A DNA stretch of 64,000 nucleotides, from contig NZ_RCCS01000011.1 of assembly GCF_003664185.1 (NCBI RefSeq), positions 62,001-126,000 of the forward strand, given 5' to 3'. Under the pieces are notes generated by a model that did not search any database, was not told the DNA's origin, and worked only from the letters and a program-made list of their open reading frames with translations. The translations under genes were made by a program, and so were the position numbers. Below, piece after piece: positions 25,694 through 35,096 of this stretch; positions within the stretch are counted from its first letter, which is position 1, and every line of letters starts with the position of its first letter. Source of the stretch: Tenacibaculum discolor. GTDB lineage: Bacteria > Bacteroidota > Bacteroidia > Flavobacteriales > Flavobacteriaceae.

Positions 25694-25796
25694 CAGAGAA
25701 CCAAGACCGCTTTGCTGTTAGACAGAAGAATCAAGACATTTTTTTAGAAAGATCAAAGAGTCAATCTGAATTTTGTATGAAGAATCTCAAAATAAA

Positions 25797-25823
25797 AAAA
25801 TCCAGCAAATAGCTGGATTTTTT
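25797..25823. terminator. Bidirectional hairpin terminator
   Basis: AATCCAGC (25799-25806) and GCTGGATT (25812-25819) form a hairpin with an A-run before and a T-run after. It lies between convergent umuD and the bacilliredoxin gene. The preceding 100 bases (25694-25796) contain only irregular text such as AACCAAGACC / AATCAAGACA and no open frame. Confidence 0.88.
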
Positions 25824-25858
25824 GTCTTTATTCTAAAAATCTTGTGTCTTAAAAAAGA

Positions 25859-26269
25859 TTAACAAAACTCTTCGTAAGCAGCGGCTAAATTCTGAGCAAT
25901 AGCTTGTGCAGAACGTCCTTCAATATGATGACGCTCTAACATGTGTACTAAATTACCATCTTTAAATAAAGCAATTGCAGGAGATGATGGAGGGAAAGGA
26001 ATCATATATTCTCTTGCCTTCGCTGTAGATTCTTTCTCTACACCTGCAAAAACTGTAGTTAAGTTAGTAGGAGTTTTATCTGCTCCTAAAGAAGCGATAG
26101 CACCAGGTCTTGCAGTACCTGCAGCACATCCACAAACAGAGTTTACCATTACTAACGTAGTTCCTTCTTTGGCTAAAGCATTGTCAACATCTTCAGCAGT
26201 ATATAAAGCTTCAAAACCGGCATCGATTAATTGATCGCGCATTGGTTTTACTAATTCTTCTGGATACAT
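25859..26269 (-). CDS. BrxA/BrxB-family bacilliredoxin
   Basis: A 136-residue thioredoxin-fold protein of the YphP/YqiW family. The active-site CGC motif is in VNSVCGCAAGTARPGA (about residues 53-55 of the CGC). These proteins remove low-molecular-weight thiols (bacillithiol in Firmicutes) from oxidised proteins in the cytoplasm; in Bacteroidota the thiol partner is probably also bacillithiol. It is monocistronic with a perfect -7 box at 26293-26300. Confidence 0.93.
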   Translation of the reverse strand: MYPEELVKPMRDQLIDAGFEALYTAEDVDNALAKEGTTLVMVNSVCGCAAGTARPGAIASLGADKTPTNLTTVFAGVEKESTAKAREYMIPFPPSSPAIALFKDGNLVHMLERHHIEGRSAQAIAQNLAAAYEEFC

Positions 26270-26292
26270 ATTTTTGAATTAAAAATTTAAGG

Positions 26293-26300
26293 CAAAGATA
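26293..26300 (-). promoter_or_regulatory. -7 promoter element of the bacilliredoxin gene
   Basis: CAAAGATA on the plus strand reads TATCTTTG on the coding strand, 23 bases upstream of the start. Confidence 0.7.
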
Positions 26301-26358
26301 CTTCTTTTCGTGCCAACAATCAACTCGAAATAAGTATGGAGATAGATAGGTAATGTTT

Positions 26359-26366
26359 TATCTTTG
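26359..26366 (+). promoter_or_regulatory. -7 promoter element of the DjlA-like gene
   Basis: TATCTTTG matches TAnnTTTG and lies 20 bases before the ATG at 26387. Confidence 0.7.
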
Positions 26367-26386
26367 TAGCCTCTAAAAAACAAACA

Positions 26387-27148
26387 ATGGGAAAATTTGC
26401 AAAATGGCTTGGAGCTGGAGCTGGCTTTACATTAGGAGGGCCAATAGGAGCAATAATTGGGTTTGCTGTAGGAAGTCTTATTGATGGAATTTCTGTAGAA
26501 GATTTTGTACAAGAGCAGCAAGAATATCAAAAAAAGACTGGAGGTCAACCAAGAAGAGGGAGAGCTACATCAGGTGACTTTGAAATAAGTTTATTAATAT
26601 TAGCATCAGTAGTTATAAAATCTGATGGAAAAATAGATAAGCGAGAGTTAGATTATGTTCGTGCTTACTTTGTAAAAATGTATGGTAAAGAACGTGCAAA
26701 TCACGCATTCAAACTATTTAATGGAATTATAAAAAAACAAATATCTACACGCCAAGTTTGCTTACAAATACGTCAGTATATGTCGCATGCTACGCGATTA
26801 CAATTATTACATTTTTTGTTTGGAATAGCAAAAGCAGATGGGCAAGTAACTAGTGTCGAGGAAGAAGAAATTAGAAAAATAGCAAGCTATTTATATATCA
26901 ACGAATATGATTACTCATCAATAAAAGCAATGTTTTATGATGAGTCTGATGGAGCTTATAAAATGCTAGAGATAACGAAAGAATCAACTAACGATGAAGT
27001 AAAAAAAGCCTACAGAAGAATGGCTAAAAAACATCACCCAGATAAGTTACAAAACTTAGGAGAAGAGCATAAAAAAGGAGCTAAAGATAAATTTCAAAAA
27101 ATACAGGCTGCTTACGAACAAATTAAAAAAGAACGTGGGATTAGTTAA
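26387..27148 (+). CDS. TerB-J-domain co-chaperone (DjlA-like)
   Basis: A 253-residue protein. The glycine-rich hydrophobic N-terminus (LGAGAGFTLGGPIGAIIGFA) may anchor it in the membrane. A TerB-like helical domain with two acidic motifs follows (SVVIKSDGKIDKRELDYVRA and GIAKADGQVTSVEEEEIRKI, about 68-175). A C-terminal J domain has the HPD tripeptide (AKKHHPDKLQNLG, about 225). The order matches DjlA, which stimulates DnaK ATPase at the membrane. A strong hairpin terminator follows. Confidence 0.9.
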   Translation: MGKFAKWLGAGAGFTLGGPIGAIIGFAVGSLIDGISVEDFVQEQQEYQKKTGGQPRRGRATSGDFEISLLILASVVIKSDGKIDKRELDYVRAYFVKMYGKERANHAFKLFNGIIKKQISTRQVCLQIRQYMSHATRLQLLHFLFGIAKADGQVTSVEEEEIRKIASYLYINEYDYSSIKAMFYDESDGAYKMLEITKESTNDEVKKAYRRMAKKHHPDKLQNLGEEHKKGAKDKFQKIQAAYEQIKKERGIS

Positions 27149-27178
27149 TATGTTCATATAAAATTAAGAATTATGTAA

Positions 27179-27210
27179 AAAACACCTCAATTTTGAGGTG
27201 TTTTTTTATA
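27179..27210 (+). terminator. Terminator of the DjlA-like gene
   Basis: AACACCTC (27181-27188) and GAGGTGTT (27195-27202) pair around AATTTT, with an A-run before and T-run after. Confidence 0.9.
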
Positions 27211-27273
27211 TCTCAAATTCAACAATTACAAGAAAATACGTAATTTCGCACATTCAATTAATAAACCGACAAA

Positions 27274-30200
27274 ATGAGTAAGAAGTTTACTGAATACAAA
27301 GGATTGGATTTACCAAAAGTAGCAGAAGAAATATTAAACTATTGGGAGGAAAACAACATCTTTGAAAAAAGTATTACTACACGTGAAGGAAACGAACCAT
27401 TTGTGTTTTTTGAAGGACCACCTTCAGCAAACGGTTTACCAGGAATTCACCACGTAATGGCACGTGCCATTAAAGATATTTTTTGTCGTTATAAAACCCA
27501 AAAAGGATACCAAGTTAAGCGTAAAGCAGGTTGGGATACGCATGGTTTACCTGTAGAATTGGGAGTTGAAAAAGAATTAGGAATCACTAAAGAAGATATC
27601 GGAACCAAAATTACGGTTGAAGAATATAACGAAGCATGTAAAAAAGCTGTAATGCGTTATACCGATATTTGGAATGACCTAACTCAAAAAATGGGATATT
27701 GGGTAGACATGGAGGATCCATATATAACCTATAAACCAAAATATATGGAATCGGTTTGGTGGTTGTTAAAACAAATCTATAATAAGGATTTGTTATACAA
27801 AGGGTATACAATCCAGCCATATTCACCAAAAGCAGGAACAGGATTAAGTTCGCATGAGTTAAATCAACCAGGAACGTATCAAGACGTTACAGATACTACA
27901 GTAGTAGCTCAGTTTAAAACGATAAAAGAAACATTACCAGACTTTTTACAAGTTGATGGAGATGTACACTTTTTAGCTTGGACAACGACTCCGTGGACGC
28001 TTCCATCGAATACAGCATTAACGGTTGGGCCAAAAATAGAATACGTTTTAGTTAAAACATTCAACCAATATACATTTGAGCCAATTCAAGTGGTGTTGGC
28101 TAAAAACTTAGTATCAAAACAATTTGCTGGGAAGAAGTTTAATCAAGTAGAAGATGTAGCGGAATTAGCAAATTATGCTGAAGGAGATAAGCAAATTCCA
28201 TATGCAGTTGTAAAAGAATTTATAGGAAAAGATTTAGTAGGTATTAAATACGAGCAATTATTACCATTTGCTTTACCATATCAAAATCCAGAAAATGCTT
28301 TTAGAGTAATTTCAGGAGATTTTGTAACTACCGAAGATGGTACAGGTATCGTACATACAGCCCCAACATTTGGTGCTGATGATGCTTTAGTTGCAAAACA
28401 AGCAACTCCAGAAGTGCCGCCAATGTTGGTGTTAGATGAAAATGAGAATCCAGTTCCATTAGTAGATTTACAAGGGAAGTTTCGCCCAGAAATGGGAGAA
28501 TATGCAGGTAAATATGTAAAGAATGAATACTATACAGATGGTGAGGCTCCAGAAAAATCGGTAGATGTAGAATTAGCAATTCAACTAAAAACAGAAAACA
28601 AAGCCTTTAAGGTTGAAAAATATGTACACAGTTACCCGAATTGTTGGCGTACTGATAAACCAATTTTATACTATCCATTAGATTCTTGGTTTATCAAGGT
28701 AACCGATGTAAAGGATAAAATGTTCGATTTAAACGAAACTATTAACTGGAAACCAAAATCAACAGGAGAAGGACGTTTTGGTAACTGGTTAAAAAATGCG
28801 AATGATTGGAACTTATCACGTTCTCGTTTTTGGGGAATTCCATTACCAATTTGGCGTACTGAAGACGGAACAGAGCAAATCTGTATCGGTTCTGTAGCTG
28901 AATTAAAAGAAGAGATTCAAAAGTCAGTTAATGCTGGCGTAATGTCTGAAGATATTTTTGCTGATTTTGAAGTAGGAAATATGTCAGAAGATAACTATGA
29001 TAAAATCGATTTACACAAAAATGTAGTAGATAAAATTATCTTAGTTTCTGCTTCAGGAAAACCAATGAAGCGTGAAAGCGATTTAATTGATGTATGGTTC
29101 GATTCTGGTTCTATGCCATATGCACAATGGCATTACCCATTTGAAAACAAAGAATTAATTGATAATAAAGAAAGTTATCCAGCTAACTTTATTGCAGAAG
29201 GAGTAGACCAAACTCGTGGATGGTTCTATACATTACATGCCATCGGAACTATGGTGTTTGATTCTGTAGCTTATAAAAATGTAGTGTCTAACGGATTAGT
29301 GTTAGATAAGAACGGACAAAAAATGTCAAAGCGTTTAGGAAATGCTGTTGATCCGTTTACTACGTTATCAGAATATGGTCCAGATGCTACACGTTGGTAT
29401 ATGATATCAAATGCAAATCCTTGGGATAACCTAAAATTTGATTTAGCAGGAATAGAAGAAGTAAAACGTAAGTTCTTCGGAACTTTATATAATACCTATT
29501 CATTCTTCTCTTTATATGCAAACATTGATAACTTCACCTATAGTGAAGCTGAAATAGCTATTAATGAAAGACCGGAGATAGACCGTTGGATTTTATCTGA
29601 ATTAAACACGTTAGTTCAAAAGGTAGATAAATTCTATGCAGAATACGAACCTACGAAAGCTACTAGAGCTATTTCTGATTTTGTACAAGATCATTTAAGT
29701 AACTGGTATGTACGTTTATGTAGAAGACGTTTTTGGAAAGGAGAATATGCGCAAGATAAAATTTCAGCATATCAAACGTTATACACTTGTATGTTAACGG
29801 TAGCTAAATTAGGTTCTCCAGTAGCACCTTTCTTTATGGATCGTTTGTATAAAGATTTAATAAAAGCTACAGAAAAAGAAAGTTTTGAAAGCGTACATAT
29901 AGCTGAGTTTCCTAAATATAATGCTGATTTAGTAGATAAGTCGTTAGAGCGTAAAATGGAAAATGCACAAACAATATCTTCGTTAGTACTATCTTTAAGA
30001 GCTAAAGAAAAAATTAAAGTACGTCAACCGTTACAAAAAATTATGATTCCTGTATTGGATGCAACGCAGAAGGAAGAAATTTTAGCAGTAGCAGACTTAA
30101 TAAAATCAGAAGTTAACGTTAAGGAGATAGAGTTATTAGACGATGCTTCAGGGATTTTAGTAAAACAAATCAAACCAAATTTTAAAGCTTTAGGGCCTAA

Positions 30201-30681
30201 GTTTGGTAAAGATATGAAGTTGATAGCTAATAAGATACAAGGATTTACACAAGATGATATCATTAAAATAGAAAAAGAAGGTGAAATTTCTGTGGAAATT
30301 AACGATAAATTGATTACTTTAGGAACCGCTGATGTGGAGATTTCATCGAAAGATATCGAAGGGTGGTTAGTAGCCAATGCAGAAGGGTTAACAGTTGCTT
30401 TAGATGTTACAATAAACGACGAATTACGCAAAGAAGGTGTGGCAAGAGAATTAGTTAATAGAATTCAAAACGCACGAAAAGACACAGGTTTAGAAGTAAC
30501 CGATAAAATAAAATTAACCATTTTACAAGCTGATGATTTAAGAGAATCGGTATTGGCAAATGAAAACTACATTAAAGCAGAAACATTAACAAATGAATTA
30601 GTTTTTGTTGATGATTTAAAAAATGGTACAGAAATTGAGTTTGATGCCATTAAAAGTAGAATGTTAATTGAAAAAATATAG
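27274..30681 (+). CDS. ileS: Isoleucyl-tRNA synthetase
   Basis: A 1135-residue class I synthetase of the long (eukaryote-like) IleS type, charging tRNA-Ile. The HIGH-type motif reads GLPGIHHVMARAIKDI, and the KMSKR-type motif is KNGQKMSKRLGNAVDP. The CP1 editing domain lies between about residues 200 and 400 (AWTTTPWTLPSNTAL, DFVTTEDGTGIVHTAPTFGA). An anticodon-binding domain follows with WVR-type helices. A variant -7 box TAATTTCG occurs at 27241-27248. Four bases downstream is the DksA-like gene. Confidence 0.98.
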   Translation: MSKKFTEYKGLDLPKVAEEILNYWEENNIFEKSITTREGNEPFVFFEGPPSANGLPGIHHVMARAIKDIFCRYKTQKGYQVKRKAGWDTHGLPVELGVEKELGITKEDIGTKITVEEYNEACKKAVMRYTDIWNDLTQKMGYWVDMEDPYITYKPKYMESVWWLLKQIYNKDLLYKGYTIQPYSPKAGTGLSSHELNQPGTYQDVTDTTVVAQFKTIKETLPDFLQVDGDVHFLAWTTTPWTLPSNTALTVGPKIEYVLVKTFNQYTFEPIQVVLAKNLVSKQFAGKKFNQVEDVAELANYAEGDKQIPYAVVKEFIGKDLVGIKYEQLLPFALPYQNPENAFRVISGDFVTTEDGTGIVHTAPTFGADDALVAKQATPEVPPMLVLDENENPVPLVDLQGKFRPEMGEYAGKYVKNEYYTDGEAPEKSVDVELAIQLKTENKAFKVEKYVHSYPNCWRTDKPILYYPLDSWFIKVTDVKDKMFDLNETINWKPKSTGEGRFGNWLKNANDWNLSRSRFWGIPLPIWRTEDGTEQICIGSVAELKEEIQKSVNAGVMSEDIFADFEVGNMSEDNYDKIDLHKNVVDKIILVSASGKPMKRESDLIDVWFDSGSMPYAQWHYPFENKELIDNKESYPANFIAEGVDQTRGWFYTLHAIGTMVFDSVAYKNVVSNGLVLDKNGQKMSKRLGNAVDPFTTLSEYGPDATRWYMISNANPWDNLKFDLAGIEEVKRKFFGTLYNTYSFFSLYANIDNFTYSEAEIAINERPEIDRWILSELNTLVQKVDKFYAEYEPTKATRAISDFVQDHLSNWYVRLCRRRFWKGEYAQDKISAYQTLYTCMLTVAKLGSPVAPFFMDRLYKDLIKATEKESFESVHIAEFPKYNADLVDKSLERKMENAQTISSLVLSLRAKEKIKVRQPLQKIMIPVLDATQKEEILAVADLIKSEVNVKEIELLDDASGILVKQIKPNFKALGPKFGKDMKLIANKIQGFTQDDIIKIEKEGEISVEINDKLITLGTADVEISSKDIEGWLVANAEGLTVALDVTINDELRKEGVARELVNRIQNARKDTGLEVTDKIKLTILQADDLRESVLANENYIKAETLTNELVFVDDLKNGTEIEFDAIKSRMLIEKI

Positions 30682-30685
30682 CATT

Positions 30686-31063
30686 ATGGATGATGTTAAA
30701 ATAAGATATTCAGATAGTGATTTACTAGAGTTTAAGGAAATCATTCAAAAGAAAATTGAAAAAGCTGAAGAAGACTTAAGATTGTTACAAGCATCGTATA
30801 AAAATGGTTCAGATAATGGAACCGATGATACATCGCCAACATTTAAATCTTTTGAAGAAGGTTCAGATACAATGGCTAAAGAAGCAAATATGCAGCTAGC
30901 TATTCGTCAAGAAAAGTTTATTCGTGATTTAAAAAATGCCTTAGTTCGTATTGAAAATAAAACGTACGGTATTTGTAGAGTTACAGGTAAGCTAATTCAA
31001 AAAGAACGCTTAAAGCTAGTGCCACACGCTACTTTAAGTATCGAAGCAAAACGAAAACAATAA
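30686..31063 (+). CDS. TraR/DksA-family regulator with a degenerate zinc finger
   Basis: A 125-residue protein read from ATG 30686 (MDDVKIRYSD); the longer frame begins at a TTG inside ileS and is less likely. The N-terminal coiled coil (about 10-85) matches DksA-like proteins that enter the RNA polymerase secondary channel. The C-terminal finger reads YGICRVTGKLIQKERLKLVP: only one Cys of the usual CxxC...CxxC remains, as is common in Bacteroidota members. It follows ileS by 4 bases and has a hairpin terminator. Confidence 0.9.
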   Translation: MDDVKIRYSDSDLLEFKEIIQKKIEKAEEDLRLLQASYKNGSDNGTDDTSPTFKSFEEGSDTMAKEANMQLAIRQEKFIRDLKNALVRIENKTYGICRVTGKLIQKERLKLVPHATLSIEAKRKQ

Positions 31064-31085
31064 CTTTTAAAGTTAAAATAAATAG

Positions 31086-31108
31086 AGCCTCTTTTAGAGG
31101 CTTTTTTT
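31086..31108 (+). terminator. Terminator of ileS-dksA-like unit
   Basis: AGCCTCT (31086-31092) and AGAGGCT (31096-31102) pair, followed by a run of T. It ends 2 bases before the ATG of the next gene, so that gene is either poorly transcribed or fed by read-through. Confidence 0.85.
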
Positions 31109-31110
31109 GT

Positions 31111-31758
31111 ATGAAAAAATATCTATTATTATATACCCTAATAAGTGTTCAATTTCTTTACTGTCAAGAAAAAATAATACAGAAGAGAAAAATGTTAGTA
31201 AACGAACTCGAAGTAGTTACTTACGGGTTAGACGATATTGTAATTGAAAATTCAAAGAGTAACGAGCTAGAAGTAATTTTACTTGATGAAAATCCACATA
31301 CACATAATATATTGTTCAAAAAAGAAGGAGAAGTTCTTACAATAGCATTTGAGTTAAATATTCCAACACTAAAAAATGAAGTTTTTCGAAAATATATAAC
31401 AAGAAGACTAGAAAGAGCTAGAGCGGTTATAAAAGTTCCTAAAAATAAACATATAAGCATACATGGAAAAACCATAGGAGTTAATTCAAAAAGTTACGCT
31501 GGAGATTTAGATGTTTATATAGAAAGAGGAAATATAAAACTGAATATTATTGAAAGGAACGTAAATGTGCGTCTTTTTCAAGGAAATGTATTTGCGAAAA
31601 TAACTTCAAAAAGTACGTTAGACTTAAAAACTAATAACGGAACAATTTTTATAAATGGAGAGAAAAAAGAATCTCCATTCTCTCAAGAAAACTTATCAAC
31701 TTCTAAAAAACTTGCCATAAATTCAATTCATGCCAACATAAACATAGAATTAGAGTAA
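31111..31758 (+). CDS. Exported hypothetical protein, beta-rich (DUF4097/GIN-like)
   Basis: A 215-residue protein with a signal peptide (YLLLYTLISVQFLYC-QEK). The mature part repeats strands such as LEVVTYGLDDIVIENSKSNE, HISIHGKTIGVNSKSYAGDL, NIKLNIIERNVNVRLFQG and TLDLKTNNGTIFINGE. This resembles the beta-solenoid of DUF4097/DUF2807 putative adhesins. Function is unknown. It starts immediately after a terminator and lacks a recognisable promoter of its own. Confidence 0.7.
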   Translation: MKKYLLLYTLISVQFLYCQEKIIQKRKMLVNELEVVTYGLDDIVIENSKSNELEVILLDENPHTHNILFKKEGEVLTIAFELNIPTLKNEVFRKYITRRLERARAVIKVPKNKHISIHGKTIGVNSKSYAGDLDVYIERGNIKLNIIERNVNVRLFQGNVFAKITSKSTLDLKTNNGTIFINGEKKESPFSQENLSTSKKLAINSIHANINIELE

Positions 31759-31833
31759 TTAACAAAATTTTATAATAATTACACGTAACAAAACATAAGT
31801 TACTTTGTCTAATGGTTAATTAAAAACTAAGAA

Positions 31834-33726
31834 ATGAACAAAAGCATACTAACCGCAGCCATTGCAGCATTATTATTAATAAGCTGTAACTCCACAAAAA
31901 AAACAACAAACGATTTAGCAGTTCAAACCCCGATAGTAACAACCTTAGATTTAACAAAGGTTGATAATGATAAAGTACCGGTAACTGTTAACCCAGGTAG
32001 ATTTACAGTTGAAAAAGTAACATATAGGTTACCAAGAGTAGTCCAAGGAACTTATTCTGTAAGTGATTTTGGTAAATATGTAGATAGTTTTAAGGCTTTA
32101 GATTATGAAGGAAACGAATTAGAAGCTACAAAAGTTGATACCAATACATGGGAAATTACCAATGCTCAAAAATTAGATAAAGTAACCTATTTGGTAAACG
32201 ATACTTTTGATATGGAAGTTTCAGGAGGAATTGGAGGAGATACCCCATTTTCACCAGCAGGAACCAATATAGAATCTACTAATTATGTATTAAATCTTCA
32301 CGGGTTTGTAGGGTATTTTGATTCTTTAAAAAATAATCAATATAAGTTAGATGTTGTTTCGCCTACTAATTTTAAAAGAACTTCAGCATTACAGGAAGTA
32401 GGAACAAAAACAAGCGAAGATGGTTCAACTTTAACTTCAAGCTATTTTGCTCCACGTTATTTTGATATTACAGACAACCCGATGTTTTACGGAGAGTTAG
32501 ATGTTGAAGAGTTCAAAGTAGGTGATATTAAAATTGTATTAAGTGTATACTCTCCAAACAAAAAGCACTCAGCAGAAAAGCTTAAAAAAGTTATGGAGAA
32601 AATGATGCAAGCACAAAAAGCATACTTAGGAAGTGTTAATAGTACTGCTCGTTACGATATTTATTTATATCTATCTGATGGAACTGAAAAAGCACCTAAA
32701 GGATTTGGTGCTTTAGAACATCATACATCAACAGTAGTAGTATTACCAGAAGCAATGCCAGATGAAGCATTAGCAAAAAGTATGATAGATGTAGTATCTC
32801 ATGAGTTTTTTCATATTGTAACTCCGTTAAGTGTACATTCAGAAGACGTACATTATTTCGATTACAATCAACCAACATTCTCAAAACACTTATGGATGTA
32901 TGAAGGAATTACAGAATACTTTGCTACATTATTTCAAGTAAATCAAGGTTTAGTAACAGAAGATGAATTTTACAGTAAAATTATGGGTAAAATTAAAACT
33001 GCATCTTCTATGAACGACTCTATGAGTTTTACTAAAATGAGTGAAAATGTATTAGACGAGCCTTATGCTTCTCAGTACTATAATGTTTACCAAAAGGGAG
33101 CCTTAATCGGTATGTGTATTGATATTTTAATGCGTGAAGAAAGTAATGGAAATAGAGGTGTATTATCATTAATGAAAGAACTATCATTAAAATATGGAAA
33201 AAATAAACCATTCGAGGATGATAAATTAATTGAAGAAATTACTGAAATGACATATCCTTCAATAGGAGCGTTTTTGAATAAACACGTAGTAGAAGGTACA
33301 CCAATTAATTATAATGAGTTTTTTGCAAAGGCAGGATTAGTGTTGAATGAATCAAAGGTAAAAACAAATTATATTCAAAATGATGGAGCTATGATTGTTA
33401 GAGCAGACCAAGCGACAAAAACAATCAGATTTTCAGAAGCAGTAAAAGATAATAGCTTTTGGGCTGAAAATGGAGCACAACCTAACGATGCAATTAAAGA
33501 GGTTGATGGAGTAGCAGTAACAAAGGAAAGTGCAAACCAGATTTTTACGAAAATGTTTATGTGGCAACCAGGAAACGAAGTTGAAGTAAAACTAGAAAGA
33601 GATGGTAAAGAGGTAACTATTAAAACAACTTTAACTCAATCATACACAAAAGGAACTAGTTTAAAAGATGATCCTAATGCAACACAAAAACAAAAAGAAT
33701 TAAGAAAAGCTTGGTTAAAAGGGTAG
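31834..33726 (+). CDS. M61-family metallopeptidase with PDZ domain
   Basis: A 630-residue lipoprotein (AALLLISC, Cys about 18). It is an aminopeptidase of the M61 (glycyl aminopeptidase) family. The zinc site is HEFFH in VVSHEFFHIVTPL (about residue 330), with the third ligand Glu in WMYEGITEYFATL. A C-terminal PDZ-like domain (NDAIKEVDGVAVT, about 550-610) follows. It probably trims peptides in the periplasm. A hairpin terminator lies at 33751-33785. Confidence 0.92.
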   Translation: MNKSILTAAIAALLLISCNSTKKTTNDLAVQTPIVTTLDLTKVDNDKVPVTVNPGRFTVEKVTYRLPRVVQGTYSVSDFGKYVDSFKALDYEGNELEATKVDTNTWEITNAQKLDKVTYLVNDTFDMEVSGGIGGDTPFSPAGTNIESTNYVLNLHGFVGYFDSLKNNQYKLDVVSPTNFKRTSALQEVGTKTSEDGSTLTSSYFAPRYFDITDNPMFYGELDVEEFKVGDIKIVLSVYSPNKKHSAEKLKKVMEKMMQAQKAYLGSVNSTARYDIYLYLSDGTEKAPKGFGALEHHTSTVVVLPEAMPDEALAKSMIDVVSHEFFHIVTPLSVHSEDVHYFDYNQPTFSKHLWMYEGITEYFATLFQVNQGLVTEDEFYSKIMGKIKTASSMNDSMSFTKMSENVLDEPYASQYYNVYQKGALIGMCIDILMREESNGNRGVLSLMKELSLKYGKNKPFEDDKLIEEITEMTYPSIGAFLNKHVVEGTPINYNEFFAKAGLVLNESKVKTNYIQNDGAMIVRADQATKTIRFSEAVKDNSFWAENGAQPNDAIKEVDGVAVTKESANQIFTKMFMWQPGNEVEVKLERDGKEVTIKTTLTQSYTKGTSLKDDPNATQKQKELRKAWLKG

Positions 33727-33750
33727 TTTCCTTTTTTAATCAATAAGTTT

Positions 33751-33785
33751 AAGACCAATATGTCTCAAAGACTATTGGTCTTTTT
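33751..33785 (+). terminator. Terminator of the M61 gene
   Basis: AAGACCAATA (33751-33760) and TATTGGTCTT (33773-33782) pair around a 12-base loop, followed by T. Confidence 0.85.
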
Positions 33786-33825
33786 CTTTCTATAAATCAG
33801 AAGAAAAACATAAAAATAGTTTTCT

Positions 33826-33833
33826 TATTTTTG
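33826..33833 (+). promoter_or_regulatory. -7 promoter element of lspA
   Basis: TATTTTTG matches TAnnTTTG and lies 19 bases upstream of the lspA start. Confidence 0.6.
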
Positions 33834-33852
33834 TTTCCATTAAATAAAAAAA

Positions 33853-34446
33853 ATGTCTAAAAAACACATCGCAATACTTACCGTAATTTTGGCAATTTTA
33901 ATTGATCAAATCAGTAAAATTTATATCAAAACACATTTCCAATTAGGAGAAGAAGTTATTGTTTTCAATGATTGGTTTAGAATTCATTTTACAGAAAATA
34001 ACGGAATGGCGTGGGGCTTTGAATTTGGTGGTAAAGCAGGTAAGCTATTCTTAACTTTATTTAGAGTTGTTGCCGTTACAGGTATTGTGTATTGGTTGTG
34101 GCAATCTATCAAGAAAAAAGCGCATACAGCCGTTATTATTGCGATAGCGCTAATTTTAGCAGGAGCAGTAGGTAATATTATCGATTCTGTTTTTTATGGT
34201 GTAATTTTCGATTCTTCTTATCATAATGTTGCTACATTTTTTTCAGATAACCCATATGGAGAATTGTTTCACGGAAAAGTAGTAGACATGCTATATTTTC
34301 CTATTTATGAAGGAGAAAGTTTTACCTTTTTCAATGCTATTTTTAACGGAGCAGACTCTTGGATAACTATAGGAGTAGCTTTACTGTTTTTATTTAATAA
34401 GCAAGCATTTCCTAAAGAAGAAAAAGAAACAAAACCAGCTTCATAA
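33853..34446 (+). CDS. lspA: Lipoprotein signal peptidase (signal peptidase II)
   Basis: A 197-residue inner-membrane aspartyl protease that cleaves prolipoproteins before the lipidated Cys. Four hydrophobic helices are seen. The first conserved motif is ILIDQISKIYIK, the catalytic Asp residues lie in AGAVGNIIDSVFYG and KVVDMLYFPIY, and FTENNGMAWGFEF is also conserved. The window encodes many substrates for it. In other flavobacteria lspA often follows the ileS-dksA pair; here two exported-protein genes lie between. Confidence 0.95.
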   Translation: MSKKHIAILTVILAILIDQISKIYIKTHFQLGEEVIVFNDWFRIHFTENNGMAWGFEFGGKAGKLFLTLFRVVAVTGIVYWLWQSIKKKAHTAVIIAIALILAGAVGNIIDSVFYGVIFDSSYHNVATFFSDNPYGELFHGKVVDMLYFPIYEGESFTFFNAIFNGADSWITIGVALLFLFNKQAFPKEEKETKPAS

Positions 34447-34490
34447 AAACACTTTAAATACTTTTCCTATATTTATAGAAAAAGAAATTA

Positions 34491-35093
34491 ATGCGTTTAC
34501 TAAAATATCTTGCTGTTTTTGCTCTAGGGTTTTTAATTGCTAAATTCTGGTACGGAAAAAAGGAAAAAAAATATGAGCAAGAAGAAATTCAGGTGGTTTT
34601 AAACGGAATTCAGAATCTAAGTAAGTTAGTGGTTTCAGAAGGGAATTTTTCTGAAATGTATAGCTTTACTGATGCAAAAAAGTATTTCTATGGATACGTT
34701 ACCTTTGAAAAGAAAGCAATGCTCTCAGTAAACGCTAAGGTTGAGGTGGGGTATGATTTATCGGAACTAGAAATTCAAATAGATAGTGTTGGTAAACAAA
34801 TTATCATCAATAAAATTCCTAAAGAAGAAGTTCTAATTTCTCCCGACATTAAATATTTCGATTTACAACAGAGTCAGTTCAATACCTTCTCTAAACAAGA
34901 GCTAAATAAGCTGAATGCTAAAGCTATTGAAAAGATTAAATCGACAATAACAGTTTCTCGACTACAAAAAGATGCTAAAACTCGTTTATTTGAAGAATTA
35001 TCAAAAATTTACCAACTCTCTAAAATTTATAATTGGAAAGTTGTGGATAATACTAATTCTGGTGTTTTTGAACCTTTACTATTGAAAAATTAA
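34491..35093 (+). CDS. DUF4230-domain membrane-anchored protein
   Basis: A 200-residue protein with one N-terminal membrane helix (YLAVFALGFLIAKFWYG). The soluble domain contains NLSKLVVSEGNFSEMYSFTD and KVEVGYDLSELEIQIDSVGK, which I recognise as DUF4230. Function is unknown; the domain is expected in the periplasm. It follows lspA by 44 bases and converges on the YeeE pair. Confidence 0.8.
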   Translation: MRLLKYLAVFALGFLIAKFWYGKKEKKYEQEEIQVVLNGIQNLSKLVVSEGNFSEMYSFTDAKKYFYGYVTFEKKAMLSVNAKVEVGYDLSELEIQIDSVGKQIIINKIPKEEVLISPDIKYFDLQQSQFNTFSKQELNKLNAKAIEKIKSTITVSRLQKDAKTRLFEELSKIYQLSKIYNWKVVDNTNSGVFEPLLLKN

Positions 35094-35096
35094 AGA

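Noticed and set aside
30024-30431. Minus-strand frame of 135 codons inside ileS
   Set aside because: It lies wholly within the isoleucyl-tRNA synthetase coding region; the translation is a shadow of its codon use.
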